64,000 bases of DNA from Rhodoblastus sp963713695 (lineage in GTDB: Bacteria > Pseudomonadota > Alphaproteobacteria > Rhizobiales > Beijerinckiaceae). Positions within the stretch are counted from its first letter, which is position 1. Each line of letters starts with the position of its first letter. Below the pieces are notes generated by a model. The model saw nothing but the letters and a program-made list of their open reading frames with translations, was not told where the DNA came from and ran no database searches. The DNA is taken from NCBI GenBank assembly GCA_963713695.1, contig CAVQMU010000001.1, positions 124,001 through 188,000 of the forward strand, given 5' to 3'. The position numbers and the translations under genes were made by a program. Shown piece after piece: positions 28,149 to 37,762 of the stretch.

Positions 28149-28937
28149 ATGGCCGATCAGCGTCTCAAGGCAGTCTTGATCACCGGCGCCTCCTCCGGCA
28201 TTGGCGCGGCCTATGCCGAACGCTTCGCGCGACGCGGTCACGATCTCGTGCTCGTCGCCCGCAACCGCGCGCGGCTCGAATCCTCCGCGGAACGTCTGAA
28301 CCGCGAACATGGCGTCGCCGTCAACGTACTCCCAGCCGATCTTACGTCTCCACCGGAGCGGGCCGTCGTCGAGGCGCGCTTGCGCGACGACGCGCGCATC
28401 GGCGTGCTGGTGAACAACGCCGGGGCGGCCGCGCCCGGCGGCCTTGCCGGCGCCGACCTCGACGCGATGGAGCGGTTGATCAGCCTTAACGTAATCGCGC
28501 TGACGAGGCTCGCCGGCGCCGTTGCGCCGCGCTTCGTTGCTGAAGGGCGCGGCGCCATCGTCAATATTTCCTCCGTGGTCGCGCTCGCCCCCGAACTCAT
28601 GCCCGGCGTCTACGCGGCGACCAAGAGCTATGTCCTGACCTTGTCGCAATCGCTTCAGATCGAGCTCGAACCGCAGGGCGTCTATGTCCAGGCGGTGCTT
28701 CCCGCCGCGACGCGCACGGAGATTTTCGAGCGTTCCGGTCTTTCCACGAGCTCGATTTCCTCGATGATGGCGGTGGAGGAGCTGGTCGACGCCGCGCTGG
28801 TCGGTTTCGACCGCCGCGAAGCCATCACGATTCCGCCGCTGCCGGAAATCGATCAATGGGAAAACTTCGCTGCGGCGCGAAAGGCGATGATGCCGAATTT
28901 CAGGCACGAACACGCGGCGACGCGCTATCGCGCATAG
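28149..28937 (+). CDS. Short-chain dehydrogenase/reductase
   Basis: A 262-residue classical SDR: cofactor loop TGASSGIGAAYAERFA (residues 13 onward), NNAGAAAPGG, catalytic Ser in NISSVVALAP, and YAATK with the Tyr/Lys pair. Arginines after the second strand (ARNRARLE) favour NADP(H). GGAAGGGAGTC precedes ATG 28149. The substrate is unknown. It lies 155 bp upstream of the liu genes on the same strand. Confidence 0.85.
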   Translation: MADQRLKAVLITGASSGIGAAYAERFARRGHDLVLVARNRARLESSAERLNREHGVAVNVLPADLTSPPERAVVEARLRDDARIGVLVNNAGAAAPGGLAGADLDAMERLISLNVIALTRLAGAVAPRFVAEGRGAIVNISSVVALAPELMPGVYAATKSYVLTLSQSLQIELEPQGVYVQAVLPAATRTEIFERSGLSTSSISSMMAVEELVDAALVGFDRREAITIPPLPEIDQWENFAAARKAMMPNFRHEHAATRYRA

Positions 28938-29092
28938 GCTTCGTTACGCCGCCTTTTCCCATACCGCACGACCCGCCGAATTGCGGGGGCTCTGCCGCGC
29001 CGTCCGGTTTGACCGGACCTGCGGACAGGGCCAATATCACTGCAAAAGCTGGCGCAAGGAAATTGAGTCGGCTCTAAATCGCGGGGGGAAAG

Positions 29093-30265
29093 ATGATCGT
29101 TCCGAGTCTCGATTTCGACCAGGACGAGGAAATCGCACTGCTGCGCGACAGCGTGCGCCAGTTCGCCGCGAAGGAAATCGCCCCGCGCGCGGAAAAAATC
29201 GACCGCGACAATCTTTTCCCCGCCGATCTCTGGACGAAATTCGGAGCGCTCGGGCTGCTTGGCCTGACCGTCCGCGAGGAGGACGGCGGCTCCGATATGG
29301 GCTATCTCGCCCATATCGTCGCGATGGAGGAAATTTCTCGCGCCTCCGCTTCGGTCGCCCTGTCCTATGGCGCGCATTCCAATCTCTGCGTCAACCAGAT
29401 CAGGCGCAACGGCGCGCCAGCGCAAAAAGCCCGCTACCTGCCGAAACTCATTTCCGGCGAACATGTCGGCGCGCTCGCCATGTCCGAATCGGAAGCGGGC
29501 TCCGATGTCGTTTCGATGCGGCTGCGCGCCGAGAAAAAGGGCGCGGGTTATATCCTGAATGGCGGCAAGATGTGGATCACCAATGGCGGCGACGCCGACG
29601 TGCTGGTGGTCTATGCCAAGACGGACGCCCAGGCTGGCGCCAAGGGCTTGACGGCCTTCATCGTCGAAAAGTCCTATTCCGGGTTTTCGCATGGCCCTCA
29701 TCTCGACAAGCTGGGCATGCGCGGCTCCAACACCTTTCCGCTCTACTTCGACAATTGCGAAATCCCGGAGGCGAACATTCTGGGCGGCGTCGGCAACGGC
29801 GCGAAAGTGCTGATGTCCGGCCTCGATTACGAGCGCGCAGTGCTCTGCGGCGGCCCGCTCGGCATCATGGCCGCCTGCATGGACCTTGTCCTTCCCTACA
29901 TGCACCAGCGCAGGCAGTTCGGCCGCAAGATCGGCGAATTCCAGCTCATGCAAGGCAAGCTCGCGGATATGTACGCGACATGGCAGGCGAGCCGCGCCTA
30001 TGTCTATGCCGTGGGACGCGCCTGCGACAGCGCGAACCATGCGCGCAGCCTTCGGAAGGACGCCGCCGCCGCCATTCTGACTTGTGCGGAAAAGGCGACT
30101 TGGATGGCTGGCGAGACGATCCAGGCGCTCGGCGGCGTCGGCTATACCAACGATGTCGCGGCCGGACGTTTGTGGCGCGACGCAAAGCTCTACGAAATCG
30201 GCGCGGGCACTTCGGAAATCCGCCGCATGCTGATTGGCCGCGAACTGATGGCGGAATCCGGCTGA
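29093..30265 (+). CDS. ivd: Isovaleryl-CoA dehydrogenase
   Basis: A 390-residue acyl-CoA dehydrogenase that oxidises isovaleryl-CoA to 3-methylcrotonyl-CoA in leucine catabolism, passing electrons to ETF. E247 in SGLDYERAVLCGGPLG sits where isovaleryl-CoA dehydrogenases hold their catalytic base. The C-terminal site used by medium-chain enzymes is glycine here (YEIGAGTSEIRR). MSESEAGSD and WITNGG are flavin and substrate contacts. GGGGGGAAAG precedes the ATG. The stop overlaps the next ATG (TGATG). Confidence 0.93.
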   Translation: MIVPSLDFDQDEEIALLRDSVRQFAAKEIAPRAEKIDRDNLFPADLWTKFGALGLLGLTVREEDGGSDMGYLAHIVAMEEISRASASVALSYGAHSNLCVNQIRRNGAPAQKARYLPKLISGEHVGALAMSESEAGSDVVSMRLRAEKKGAGYILNGGKMWITNGGDADVLVVYAKTDAQAGAKGLTAFIVEKSYSGFSHGPHLDKLGMRGSNTFPLYFDNCEIPEANILGGVGNGAKVLMSGLDYERAVLCGGPLGIMAACMDLVLPYMHQRRQFGRKIGEFQLMQGKLADMYATWQASRAYVYAVGRACDSANHARSLRKDAAAAILTCAEKATWMAGETIQALGGVGYTNDVAAGRLWRDAKLYEIGAGTSEIRRMLIGRELMAESG

Positions 30266-31872
30266 TGCCTGTCCTCAAATCAGCGATATCCCCGAATTCC
30301 CCGGCGTTTCGCGCCAATGCCTCGGTCATGCGCGAACTCGTCGCCGAGTTGCGTGAAAAACTCGGGCAGGCGCGGCTCGGCGGCGGAGCCGAATTGCAGC
30401 AGCGGCATGTTTCACGCGGAAAAATGCTGGCGCGGGAGCGGATTGACGCGCTGGTCGATCCCGGTTCGCCCTTTCTCGAGATCGGCCAGCTCGCGGCTTT
30501 CGGCCTTTACGATGGCGCGGCGTCGGCCGCCGGGATCATCGCGGGCATTGGCCGCGTGCAGGGCAACGAATGCATGATCGTCGCCAATGACGCGACAGTG
30601 AAGGGCGGAACCTATTATCCGCTGACGGTGAAAAAGCATCTGCGCGCTCAGGAGATCGCCGAGCAGAATTATCTGCCCTGCATCTATCTCGTCGATTCCG
30701 GCGGCGCTTTCCTGCCGATGCAGGACGAGGTCTTTCCCGACCGCGACCATTTCGGCCGCATCTTCTTCAACCAGGCCAACATGTCCGCCAAGGGCATTCC
30801 GCAGATCGCGGTGGTCATGGGCTCCTGCACGGCGGGCGGCGCTTATGTTCCCGCCATGTCGGACGAGACGATCATCGTGCGCGATCAGGGAACCATTTTT
30901 CTTGGCGGGCCGCCCTTGGTGAAGGCGGCGACCGGCGAAATCGTCACGGCTGAGGATCTCGGCGGCGCCGACGTCCATACGCGCCTGTCGGGAGTGGCCG
31001 ATCATCTCGCCGAGAACGACGCCCATGCGCTCGCCATCTGCAGGCGCATCGTCGCCAATCTCAACCGCGTCAAGCGCGTGGCCCTGCAACTTGGCCGCGG
31101 CGAGGAGCCGCTCTACGACGCGGAAGAACTCTATGGCGTCGTCCCCGCAGATGCCCGAAAAAACTACGATGTGCGCGAAGTGCTGGCGCGAATTGTCGAC
31201 GGCTCGCGTTTCGACGAATTCAAGGCGCGCTACGGCGCGACGCTGGTTACGGGTTTTGCCGAACTCTACGGCTATCCCACCGGCATACTCGCCAACAACG
31301 GCATCCTCTACGGCGAAAGCGCGCAGAAGGGCGCGCATTTCATCGAGCTCTGCTCGCAGCGTGGAATCCCCCTCGTCTTCCTGCAGAACATCACCGGCTT
31401 CATGGTCGGCCGCAAGGTCGAGAACGCCGGCATAGCCAGGGATGGCGCCAAATTGGTCACGGCCGTTTCGACGACGCAGGTCCCGAAAATCACCTTGCTG
31501 ATCGGCGGCTCCTTCGGCGCGGGCAATTACGGCATGTGCGGACGCGCCTATGCGCCGCGGTTGCTGTGGAGCTGGCCCAATAGCCGGATTTCGGTAATGG
31601 GCGGCGAGCAGGCGGCGAGCGTGCTGGCGACGGTGCGCCGCGACGTCATCGAGGCGAAGGGCGGCCAGTGGAGCGCCGACGAGGAAGAGGCGTTTCGCGC
31701 GCCGATCCGCGAACAATACGAGACGCAGGGCAGCCCCTATTATGCGACGGCGCGGCTTTGGGACGACGGAATCGTCGATCCCGCGCAGAGCCGCCGGGTG
31801 CTCGGATTGTCGCTGTCGGCGGCGCTCAACGCGCCGGCGGAGCCAACCAAATTCGGCGTTTTCAGAATGTGA
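30265..31872 (+). CDS. mccB: 3-methylcrotonyl-CoA carboxylase, beta (carboxyltransferase) subunit
   Basis: A 535-residue biotin-dependent carboxyltransferase. It has RIDALVDPGSPFLEIG, KGGTYYPLTVKKHLRAQEIA, the oxyanion-hole motifs MGSCTAGGAYVPAMSDE and GGSFGAGNYGMCGRAY, and ends PTKFGVFRM. KGGTYYPLT and FMVGRKVENAGIA are typical of the methylcrotonyl-CoA rather than the propionyl-CoA enzyme. It transfers carboxyl from biotin on the alpha subunit to 3-methylcrotonyl-CoA. ATG 30265 overlaps the ivd stop by one base. Confidence 0.94.
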   Translation: MPVLKSAISPNSPAFRANASVMRELVAELREKLGQARLGGGAELQQRHVSRGKMLARERIDALVDPGSPFLEIGQLAAFGLYDGAASAAGIIAGIGRVQGNECMIVANDATVKGGTYYPLTVKKHLRAQEIAEQNYLPCIYLVDSGGAFLPMQDEVFPDRDHFGRIFFNQANMSAKGIPQIAVVMGSCTAGGAYVPAMSDETIIVRDQGTIFLGGPPLVKAATGEIVTAEDLGGADVHTRLSGVADHLAENDAHALAICRRIVANLNRVKRVALQLGRGEEPLYDAEELYGVVPADARKNYDVREVLARIVDGSRFDEFKARYGATLVTGFAELYGYPTGILANNGILYGESAQKGAHFIELCSQRGIPLVFLQNITGFMVGRKVENAGIARDGAKLVTAVSTTQVPKITLLIGGSFGAGNYGMCGRAYAPRLLWSWPNSRISVMGGEQAASVLATVRRDVIEAKGGQWSADEEEAFRAPIREQYETQGSPYYATARLWDDGIVDPAQSRRVLGLSLSAALNAPAEPTKFGVFRM

Positions 31873-31885
31873 ATCGGAAACGGGA

Positions 31886-32671
31886 ATGAATAGCAAGACT
31901 GTCGAAATCGAACGGAACGGCGGCGTGGCGACCGTCTGGATGAATCGTCCCGACGTGCACAACGCCTTTGACGCGCAGCTTGTCGACGGCCTCGCCGCGG
32001 CCTTCGCCGACCTCGCCAAGGAGGAGTCTGTCCGCGTCATCATCCTCGCAGGCCGCGGCCGCAGCTTCTCGGCCGGCGCCGATCTGAAGTGGATGCAAGC
32101 GGCGGCAGAAGCGGGGTTCGAGACCAATTTCGAGGATGCGCGAAATCTCGCCCACATGTTGAAAGCGATCGCGTCGTCGAGCAAGCCGACGATCGCGCGC
32201 GTCCACGGACAGGCGCTTGGCGGCGGCGTGGGCCTAGCCGCGGCTTGTGACATCTGCATAGCCTCGGTCCATGCCAGCTTCGCCATGACGGAAGTGCGCA
32301 TGGGCCTCATTCCCGCGACCATAGGCCCCTATGTGCTGCGCGCCATCGGCCCGCGCCAGGCCCTACGCTATTTTCAGACGGGCGAGCGTTTTTCCGCCTC
32401 CCGCGCCGTTGAAATCGGGCTGGCGCATGAGGCGGTCGAAATCGAGCATCTGGACATGCGTATTTCCAAGATCGCCGAAAGCCTTTTGCAGGGCGGCCCC
32501 GTGGCGCTCGCGTCGGCCAAGGATCTCATCCGAAGCCTTGATGGGCGCGCAATAGACGATGCGGTGATCGACGAGACCGCGCGCCAGATCGCGCGGACGC
32601 GCGCATCGATGGAGGCGAAGGAGGGCATTGGCGCTTTTCTCGGGAAAGGGCCGCCGCAATGGCTCAAATGA
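31886..32671 (+). CDS. Enoyl-CoA hydratase/isomerase, probable methylglutaconyl-CoA hydratase
   Basis: A 261-residue crotonase-fold protein. RSFSAGADLKWM and HGQALGGGVGLAAACDICIA form the oxyanion hole, and TEVRMGLIPATIGPYVL carries the active-site glutamate region. Its place between both methylcrotonyl-CoA carboxylase subunit genes points to hydration of 3-methylglutaconyl-CoA to HMG-CoA (liuC role). The start is ATG 31886, 13 bp after the mccB stop. The family alone would not fix the substrate. Confidence 0.87.
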   Translation: MNSKTVEIERNGGVATVWMNRPDVHNAFDAQLVDGLAAAFADLAKEESVRVIILAGRGRSFSAGADLKWMQAAAEAGFETNFEDARNLAHMLKAIASSSKPTIARVHGQALGGGVGLAAACDICIASVHASFAMTEVRMGLIPATIGPYVLRAIGPRQALRYFQTGERFSASRAVEIGLAHEAVEIEHLDMRISKIAESLLQGGPVALASAKDLIRSLDGRAIDDAVIDETARQIARTRASMEAKEGIGAFLGKGPPQWLK

Positions 32672-32695
32672 TCTCGCGGCTGAACTGGCTCGCCG

Positions 32696-34690
32696 ATGCT
32701 TGAAAAAATTCTCATCGCCAACCGCGGCGAGATCGCCTGTCGTATCGCGCGAACGGCCCGAAAAATGGGCGTGAGCACCGTCGCGGTTTTCTCGAGCGCC
32801 GACGCCCAGGCGAAACACGTGCGTTGCGCCGACGAGGCCTTTTTCATCGGCCAGGCCCCGGCGCGGGAGAGCTATCTCGATGGCCGGAAAATCATCGCCG
32901 CCGCGAAACGCTCGGGCGCCCAGGCGATCCATCCCGGTTACGGCTTCCTCGCCGAGAACGCGGATTTTCGCGAAGCCTGCGACGAGGCGGGGCTGATTTT
33001 CATAGGACCGCCGTTGCGGGCGCTCAAGAGCATGGGTTCGAAATCGGAAGCCAAAAAACTCATGCAGGCCGCGGGCGTTCCGCTGCTCCCCGGCTATCAC
33101 GGCGATGACCAGGAACCCGCCCGCCTGTGCGCAGAGGCGGACCGCATCGGCTATCCCGTGCTGATCAAGCCCTCGGCGGGCGGCGGCGGCAAGGGCATGC
33201 GGATCGTCCTGCGCTCGGAAGACTTCAACGCTGCGTTGGAATCCTGTCAGCGCGAGGCTTCATCGAGCTTCGGCGACGCACAGGTGCTGGTCGAGAAATT
33301 CATCGCCCCGGCGCGGCATGTCGAAATCCAGATTTTCGGCGACAGTTTTGGCGACTGCGTCTCGCTGTTCGAGCGCGACTGCTCGGTGCAGCGACGCCAT
33401 CAGAAAATCGTCGAGGAGGCGCCGGCGCCGGGGCTAAGCGAGGCGCAAAGGCTGGACATGAGCGAAGCCGCCATCGCCGCGGCCAAGGCGGTCGGTTATG
33501 TCGGCGCCGGTACGGTGGAATTCATTCTCGCGCCCGATGGCGGCTTCTATTTTCTCGAAATGAACACGCGGCTGCAGGTCGAGCATCCCGTGACGGAGTG
33601 CATCACCGGTCTCGATCTCGTCGAATGGCAGTTGCGCGTCGCCGACGGCGAAAGACTGCCATTGCGCCAGGACCAGATCGTCTCAAACGGTCATGCGTTC
33701 GAGGCGCGTATCTACGCCGAAGACCCGCAGAAAAACTTCCTGCCGTCGACGGGGCGGCTGATCCATCTGCGCATGCCCCCCGAAGGCGCGCATGTGCGCG
33801 TGGACAGCGGCTTCGACGCAGGCGATTGCATCGGTCCGGATTACGATCCGATGATCGCCAAGTTGATCGTGCATGACGAGACGCGCGACAAGGCGCTCGC
33901 GCGCCTGCGGCGGGCGCTCGCGGAATGCGAGATCGCGGGCGTCGCCAATAATGTCGGGTTTTTGTCGCGCCTCGCCGCCTGTCCCGCCTTTTCCGAAGCC
34001 CGGCTCGACACCGGGTTGATCGAGCGCGAACAGGCGGAGCTCCTGCCGCGCGATGCAAAGCCGCCGGCAAAGCCTTTTCTCGTCGCCGCGCTCGCCCAGC
34101 TTCTTTCCGAAACCGCTGGGTCGCCCCGGGGAGAGGATACGCATTCGCCATGGAACGCGCGCGATGGTTGGCGGCTTAATTTGGGCGCGCCGCGCATCCT
34201 GACTTTTTCCTGCGAGGGTTGCATTGGGGATGTGGCGGTCTCGCATGAAGGCGGGAGTTTCCGGTTGAGGCTTGACGACGGCGACATGCTGGCCAATGCG
34301 CGCAGATGCAAGGACGGCCGCCTGCTCGTCGAATGCGATGGACATATGCAGCGGGCGAGCGTCGTCCCGATCGACGGGGGCTGGAGAGTTTTTGTCGATG
34401 GCGCTGCGTGGACGGTGACGCCTGTCGATCCGCTCGCGACCGCCGGGCTCGATCATGGCGGCGAGGCCCGCCTCACAGCGCCGATGTCTGGACGCGTGGT
34501 CGTCCTTTTCGCCACGCCGGGACACAAAGTCGAAAAGGGCGCCCCGCTGATGGCGATCGAGGCGATGAAAATGGAGCACACGATTTTCGCTCCGGCCGAC
34601 GGGTTGCTGAAAGGTTTCCGATTCGCGGTCGGCGACCAGGTCGTAGAGGGTTCCGAACTGCTTGAATTCGAGCCGACGGAAACGTCATGA
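32696..34690 (+). CDS. mccA: 3-methylcrotonyl-CoA carboxylase, alpha (biotin carboxylase/BCCP) subunit
   Basis: A 664-residue protein. The biotin carboxylase domain comes first (ILIANRGEIACRIARTARKM; ATP-grasp loop SAGGGGKGMR; FLEMNTRLQVEHPVTE), then a BT linker and a biotinyl domain at the C-terminus with AMKM, biotinyl lysine K625. It carboxylates its own biotin with bicarbonate and ATP and hands it to the beta subunit. The gene overlaps HMG-CoA lyase by 4 bp. Confidence 0.94.
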   Translation: MLEKILIANRGEIACRIARTARKMGVSTVAVFSSADAQAKHVRCADEAFFIGQAPARESYLDGRKIIAAAKRSGAQAIHPGYGFLAENADFREACDEAGLIFIGPPLRALKSMGSKSEAKKLMQAAGVPLLPGYHGDDQEPARLCAEADRIGYPVLIKPSAGGGGKGMRIVLRSEDFNAALESCQREASSSFGDAQVLVEKFIAPARHVEIQIFGDSFGDCVSLFERDCSVQRRHQKIVEEAPAPGLSEAQRLDMSEAAIAAAKAVGYVGAGTVEFILAPDGGFYFLEMNTRLQVEHPVTECITGLDLVEWQLRVADGERLPLRQDQIVSNGHAFEARIYAEDPQKNFLPSTGRLIHLRMPPEGAHVRVDSGFDAGDCIGPDYDPMIAKLIVHDETRDKALARLRRALAECEIAGVANNVGFLSRLAACPAFSEARLDTGLIEREQAELLPRDAKPPAKPFLVAALAQLLSETAGSPRGEDTHSPWNARDGWRLNLGAPRILTFSCEGCIGDVAVSHEGGSFRLRLDDGDMLANARRCKDGRLLVECDGHMQRASVVPIDGGWRVFVDGAAWTVTPVDPLATAGLDHGGEARLTAPMSGRVVVLFATPGHKVEKGAPLMAIEAMKMEHTIFAPADGLLKGFRFAVGDQVVEGSELLEFEPTETS

Positions 34691-35646
34691 CCTCTGCAAA
34701 CCGGACCTTGCCGAAGCGCGTGAAGATCGTCGAGGTCGGACCGCGCGATGGCCTGCAGAACGAGACGCGAAAGATTTCGACGCCGGTCAAGATCGAACTG
34801 ATCGAGCGGCTCGCCGACGCCGGCTGCCGCTTCATCGAGGCGACATCTTTCGTCTCCGCGACGAAAATTCCGCAACTCGCCGACGCCGCCGAGTTGCTGG
34901 GCGGCTTGCGTCGCGCGCCGGGCGTCATCTATTCGGCGCTGACCCCGAATCTGAAAGGGTTCGAGGCGGCATTGCAGGCCGGCGCCGATGAGGTCGCAGT
35001 CTTCGCCGCGGCGTCCGAGAGCTTCAGCCAGAAGAACATCAATTGCTCGATCGAAGAGTCGATCCTCCGCTTCAAGCCCGTCGCGGCGGCGGCGGAACGG
35101 GCCGGCAAGATTTTGCGCGGCTATGTCTCATGTGCGGTCGGCTGCCCCTACGAGGGCGCCATTGCGCCCGAAGCGGTCGCGGCGGTCGCGCTGGGGCTCG
35201 TCGATCTCGGCTGCGCCGAGATCAGCCTAGGCGACACGATCGGGGTGGGAACGCCGTCGTCAGTTCAGCGGATGATCGAGGCGGTCGCGACCGATATCGG
35301 CGTGGAAAAACTCGCCGGGCATTACCACGACACCTATGGCATGGCCGCCGCCAATGTCTATGCGTCCCTTGAGATGGGCGTCTCGGTCTTCGATTCCTCG
35401 ATCGGCGGTCTCGGCGGTTGCCCCTATGCGCGAGGCGCGACGGGAAATTTTGCGACGGAAGATCTGGTCTGGCTGATGAACGGGCTTGAGATCGAGACCG
35501 GCCTCGACCTGACGAAGTTGACGATCTGCTCGATCTGGATCAACCGGCATCTGAAGCGCGAACCCCAGTCCAAGGTGACGCGCGCGCTGACGGGCGGCGG
35601 CGCTAGCGCCTGTTCGGTGAACTCCGGTTCACCAAACAGGCGCTAG
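34687..35646 (+). CDS. Hydroxymethylglutaryl-CoA lyase
   Basis: A 319-residue TIM-barrel lyase that cleaves HMG-CoA to acetyl-CoA and acetoacetate, the last leucine degradation step. VGPRDGLQNE is the N-terminal metal-site strand; SVFDSSIGGLGGCPYARGATGN contains the family signature with the catalytic Cys; HYHDTYGMA supplies metal-ligand histidines. The ATG is in the ATGA overlap with mccA. The last dozen residues (ACSVNSGSPNRR) are encoded by one arm-loop-arm of a 20-bp hairpin and do not resemble the usual C-terminus, so the original end may have been overwritten by the repeat. Confidence 0.93.
   Translation: MTSANRTLPKRVKIVEVGPRDGLQNETRKISTPVKIELIERLADAGCRFIEATSFVSATKIPQLADAAELLGGLRRAPGVIYSALTPNLKGFEAALQAGADEVAVFAAASESFSQKNINCSIEESILRFKPVAAAAERAGKILRGYVSCAVGCPYEGAIAPEAVAAVALGLVDLGCAEISLGDTIGVGTPSSVQRMIEAVATDIGVEKLAGHYHDTYGMAAANVYASLEMGVSVFDSSIGGLGGCPYARGATGNFATEDLVWLMNGLEIETGLDLTKLTICSIWINRHLKREPQSKVTRALTGGGASACSVNSGSPNRR
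35603..35646 (+). terminator. 20-bp hairpin covering the 3' end of the HMG-CoA lyase gene
   Basis: CTAGCGCCTGTTCGGTGAAC (35603-35622) pairs with GTTCACCAAACAGGCGCTAG (35627-35646) with one mismatch and a 4-base loop; the stop codon TAG is the last triplet. TTTCTTGTTTTC follows, so it can act as an intrinsic terminator for the liu operon. The unusually long arms also resemble a mobile palindromic element. Confidence 0.65.
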
Positions 35647-35659
35647 TTTCTTGTTTTCA

Positions 35660-35726
35660 AGCATATTCGCTAACGCGGCCCTTCGGGTCTTAACGCGAAC
35701 CGGAATCCACTTCGCTCGAAAATGCT
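35660..35726. repeat. REP-like structured intergenic element
   Basis: AGCATATTCG at 35660-35669 and CGAAAATGCT at 35717-35726 are inverted with one mismatch and enclose a smaller hairpin (GGCCC, TTC, GGGTC). The element fills the gap between the liu hairpin and the stop of the MFS gene. Palindromic elements of this size in such convergent gaps are usually repeated across a genome; within this window I do not find a second full copy. Confidence 0.35.
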
Positions 35727-37157
35727 CTAATCGCGCGTAGGCTCCCGACCGGCAAACCGACCAGCCGCTGCGGAGGCTTTGGCGGTTCCTGCGGGGGCCA
35801 GGCCGAAGTGGGCGATCAGCGCCGCAAGCAGCAGCAGGACAATCGCCAGGAGCGCCGACCGGTGCAGGCCCGTGACGATGTCGTCCGTCCCGCCCCCGGC
35901 GGCCATTGCGCCGAAAACGGCGACGCCGATCGCGCCGCCCGCCTGCCGCGCCGCATTGAGCGCGCCTGCCGCGCGGCCTGACACCTGCTTGTCGACGCTG
36001 GCGAGAACCGCCGTGGTCATGGCGGGGACGCCAAGGCCCATGCCGGCGGGCAGTAGCGCAAAGGCCAGCAGCATGGTGGCCAATCCAGCTCGCGCGGAAA
36101 GCAGGAGCAGCACGGCAAAGCCCGAGGCGTCGATCAGCGCGCCCACCGCCATCGGCAGACGCGATCCGCTCCTGCCGACCCACCAGCCGCTGAAAATGTT
36201 GACGACGAAAAAAGTGGCGGTCAACGGGAGATAAGCGAAACCCGTCTGCACAGGTCCATAGGAGAGCACGCGTTGCAGATAGAGGCTCAGCAGGAAGACG
36301 ATGCCATAATAGGTCAGGTTGGCGATCACCCCGTAGGCCACGGCCGCGCAAAAAGTGCGATTGGCGAACAGGCCGATCGGCATCATTGGATGCTGGCTGC
36401 GCTTCTCTGCAACGAAGAACATCGCGCCTGCCGCGAATCCTGCAACCGCAGATCCCCAGACGAGCGCGCTGTACAGGCCGAGCGGCCTCGCCTCGATGAT
36501 CGCCGCGGTCACGCTGATGAGCGCGATGATGGCGAGCGCCTGTCCAGTCAAGTCGAAACCGCCCTGCCGATTCGCGATCACGGTTTCATCGACGCGCAAT
36601 GTCAGCAGCGCCGCAATCGCGCAAATCGGCAGGTTGACCAGAAAAATGCTGCGCCATCCGCTCAAGCCGAGCAGGAGGCCGCCGACGATCGGTCCCGCCG
36701 CTATCGCGATGCTGCCTGAAGCGGTCCACCAGCCGACCGCTTGTGCGCGTACGCCAGGGTTCCGTTCGGCGGCGTGATTGAGCAGCGAGAGGGAGCAGGA
36801 CATCATGGCCGCCGCGCCGACGCCCTGAAGGGCGCGCGCGACAATCATGGCCGCCGCATTGAATGCGCAACCGCAGAGCAGCGACGCCGCCGCGAAAATC
36901 GCCAGTCCCGCGAGATAGACCCTTCGCGCTCCGAAGCGATCGCCGAGGAAGCCGGCGCTCAGCAGCAGCGCGGCGAAGCACAGGGCATAGGAATCGACGA
37001 CCCACTGCAATCCCGCGATATTCGTGTCGAGCGCTTCCGCTATGCGCGGCAGGGCGACATTGACGATGGTGACGTCGAGCTGGACAAGCGCAAAACCGAA
37101 GCTCGTGGCGACCACATAGGGGCGGATGCTTCGCAGGGTCGTGATATTGGAATCCAT
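35727..37157 (-). CDS. MFS transporter, DHA2 (14-TM drug/proton antiporter) family
   Basis: A 476-residue protein with about 14 hydrophobic segments. Motifs include LDVTIVNVALPRIAEAL in TM1, the motif A loop GFLGDRFGARRVYLAGL, RALQGVGAAAM, and motif C-like GPIVGGLLLG. These place it with EmrB/QacA-type exporters. ATG 37157 is preceded by GGGAGCGAC. The substrate is unknown; no regulator or membrane-fusion partner is adjacent, so it may be an accessory exporter. Confidence 0.85.
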   Translation of the reverse strand: MDSNITTLRSIRPYVVATSFGFALVQLDVTIVNVALPRIAEALDTNIAGLQWVVDSYALCFAALLLSAGFLGDRFGARRVYLAGLAIFAAASLLCGCAFNAAAMIVARALQGVGAAAMMSCSLSLLNHAAERNPGVRAQAVGWWTASGSIAIAAGPIVGGLLLGLSGWRSIFLVNLPICAIAALLTLRVDETVIANRQGGFDLTGQALAIIALISVTAAIIEARPLGLYSALVWGSAVAGFAAGAMFFVAEKRSQHPMMPIGLFANRTFCAAVAYGVIANLTYYGIVFLLSLYLQRVLSYGPVQTGFAYLPLTATFFVVNIFSGWWVGRSGSRLPMAVGALIDASGFAVLLLLSARAGLATMLLAFALLPAGMGLGVPAMTTAVLASVDKQVSGRAAGALNAARQAGGAIGVAVFGAMAAGGGTDDIVTGLHRSALLAIVLLLLAALIAHFGLAPAGTAKASAAAGRFAGREPTRD

Positions 37158-37207
37158 GGCGTCGCTCCCTTTTGGGTCCCAACGCAATTCGGTCCGAAAA
37201 GCAGCAA

Positions 37208-37726
37208 TCAGAGCGGCGCGCCTTCGTGGCGCAGCAGCCAGAGCTTTCGCTCGAGACCGCCGCCATAGCCGGTGAGCGAACCGTCAGCGCCAATGACGCG
37301 ATGACAGGGAACGACGATGGCGACGGGGTTGCAGTGATTGGCCATTCCCAGGGCGCGCACGGCCTTGGGGCGACCGATCCATGAAGCGACATCGCCATAG
37401 CTCGCGGTCCCGCCGGCAGGAATTTTCCGCAGGGCGCTCCAGACCGCGCGCTGGAAATCGGTGCCGCCGGTTCTCGTGCGAAGCGGCGCAATCGCGGCGA
37501 TGTCGCCGGAGAAATAGGCTTCCAGCGCACGGCGCGCGGCCGAGGTTTTCGCGAGGGGCGAAATGCGCGTTCCGCCCTCGCCATAATGAAGGCGCATCAG
37601 CTTGGCCATGCGGGCCTCGCAATCGTCCCAGTCGAGCGCGCGAAGATCGCCCTCGTCGTCGGTGACGAGGCGCATCGCGCCTGTTGGCGTCGGCAGGGTT
37701 TCGATGAAGAAGGTGAAGTCGGCCAT
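37208..37726 (-). CDS. ogt: Methylated-DNA-[protein]-cysteine S-methyltransferase
   Basis: A 172-residue DNA repair protein. The acceptor cysteine is C141 in VVPCHRVIGADG, followed by LTGYGGGLERKLWLL; the recognition helix region TASYGDVASWIGRPKAVRALG precedes it. It removes alkyl groups from O6-alkylguanine in a suicide reaction. It is divergent from the Ada-AlkA gene, with a perfect 14-bp inverted repeat in the shared promoter region. Confidence 0.93.
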   Translation of the reverse strand: MADFTFFIETLPTPTGAMRLVTDDEGDLRALDWDDCEARMAKLMRLHYGEGGTRISPLAKTSAARRALEAYFSGDIAAIAPLRTRTGGTDFQRAVWSALRKIPAGGTASYGDVASWIGRPKAVRALGMANHCNPVAIVVPCHRVIGADGSLTGYGGGLERKLWLLRHEGAPL

Positions 37727-37762
37727 GCCGCGATCAATGACAGATCACGAAAGTCCTGTCTG

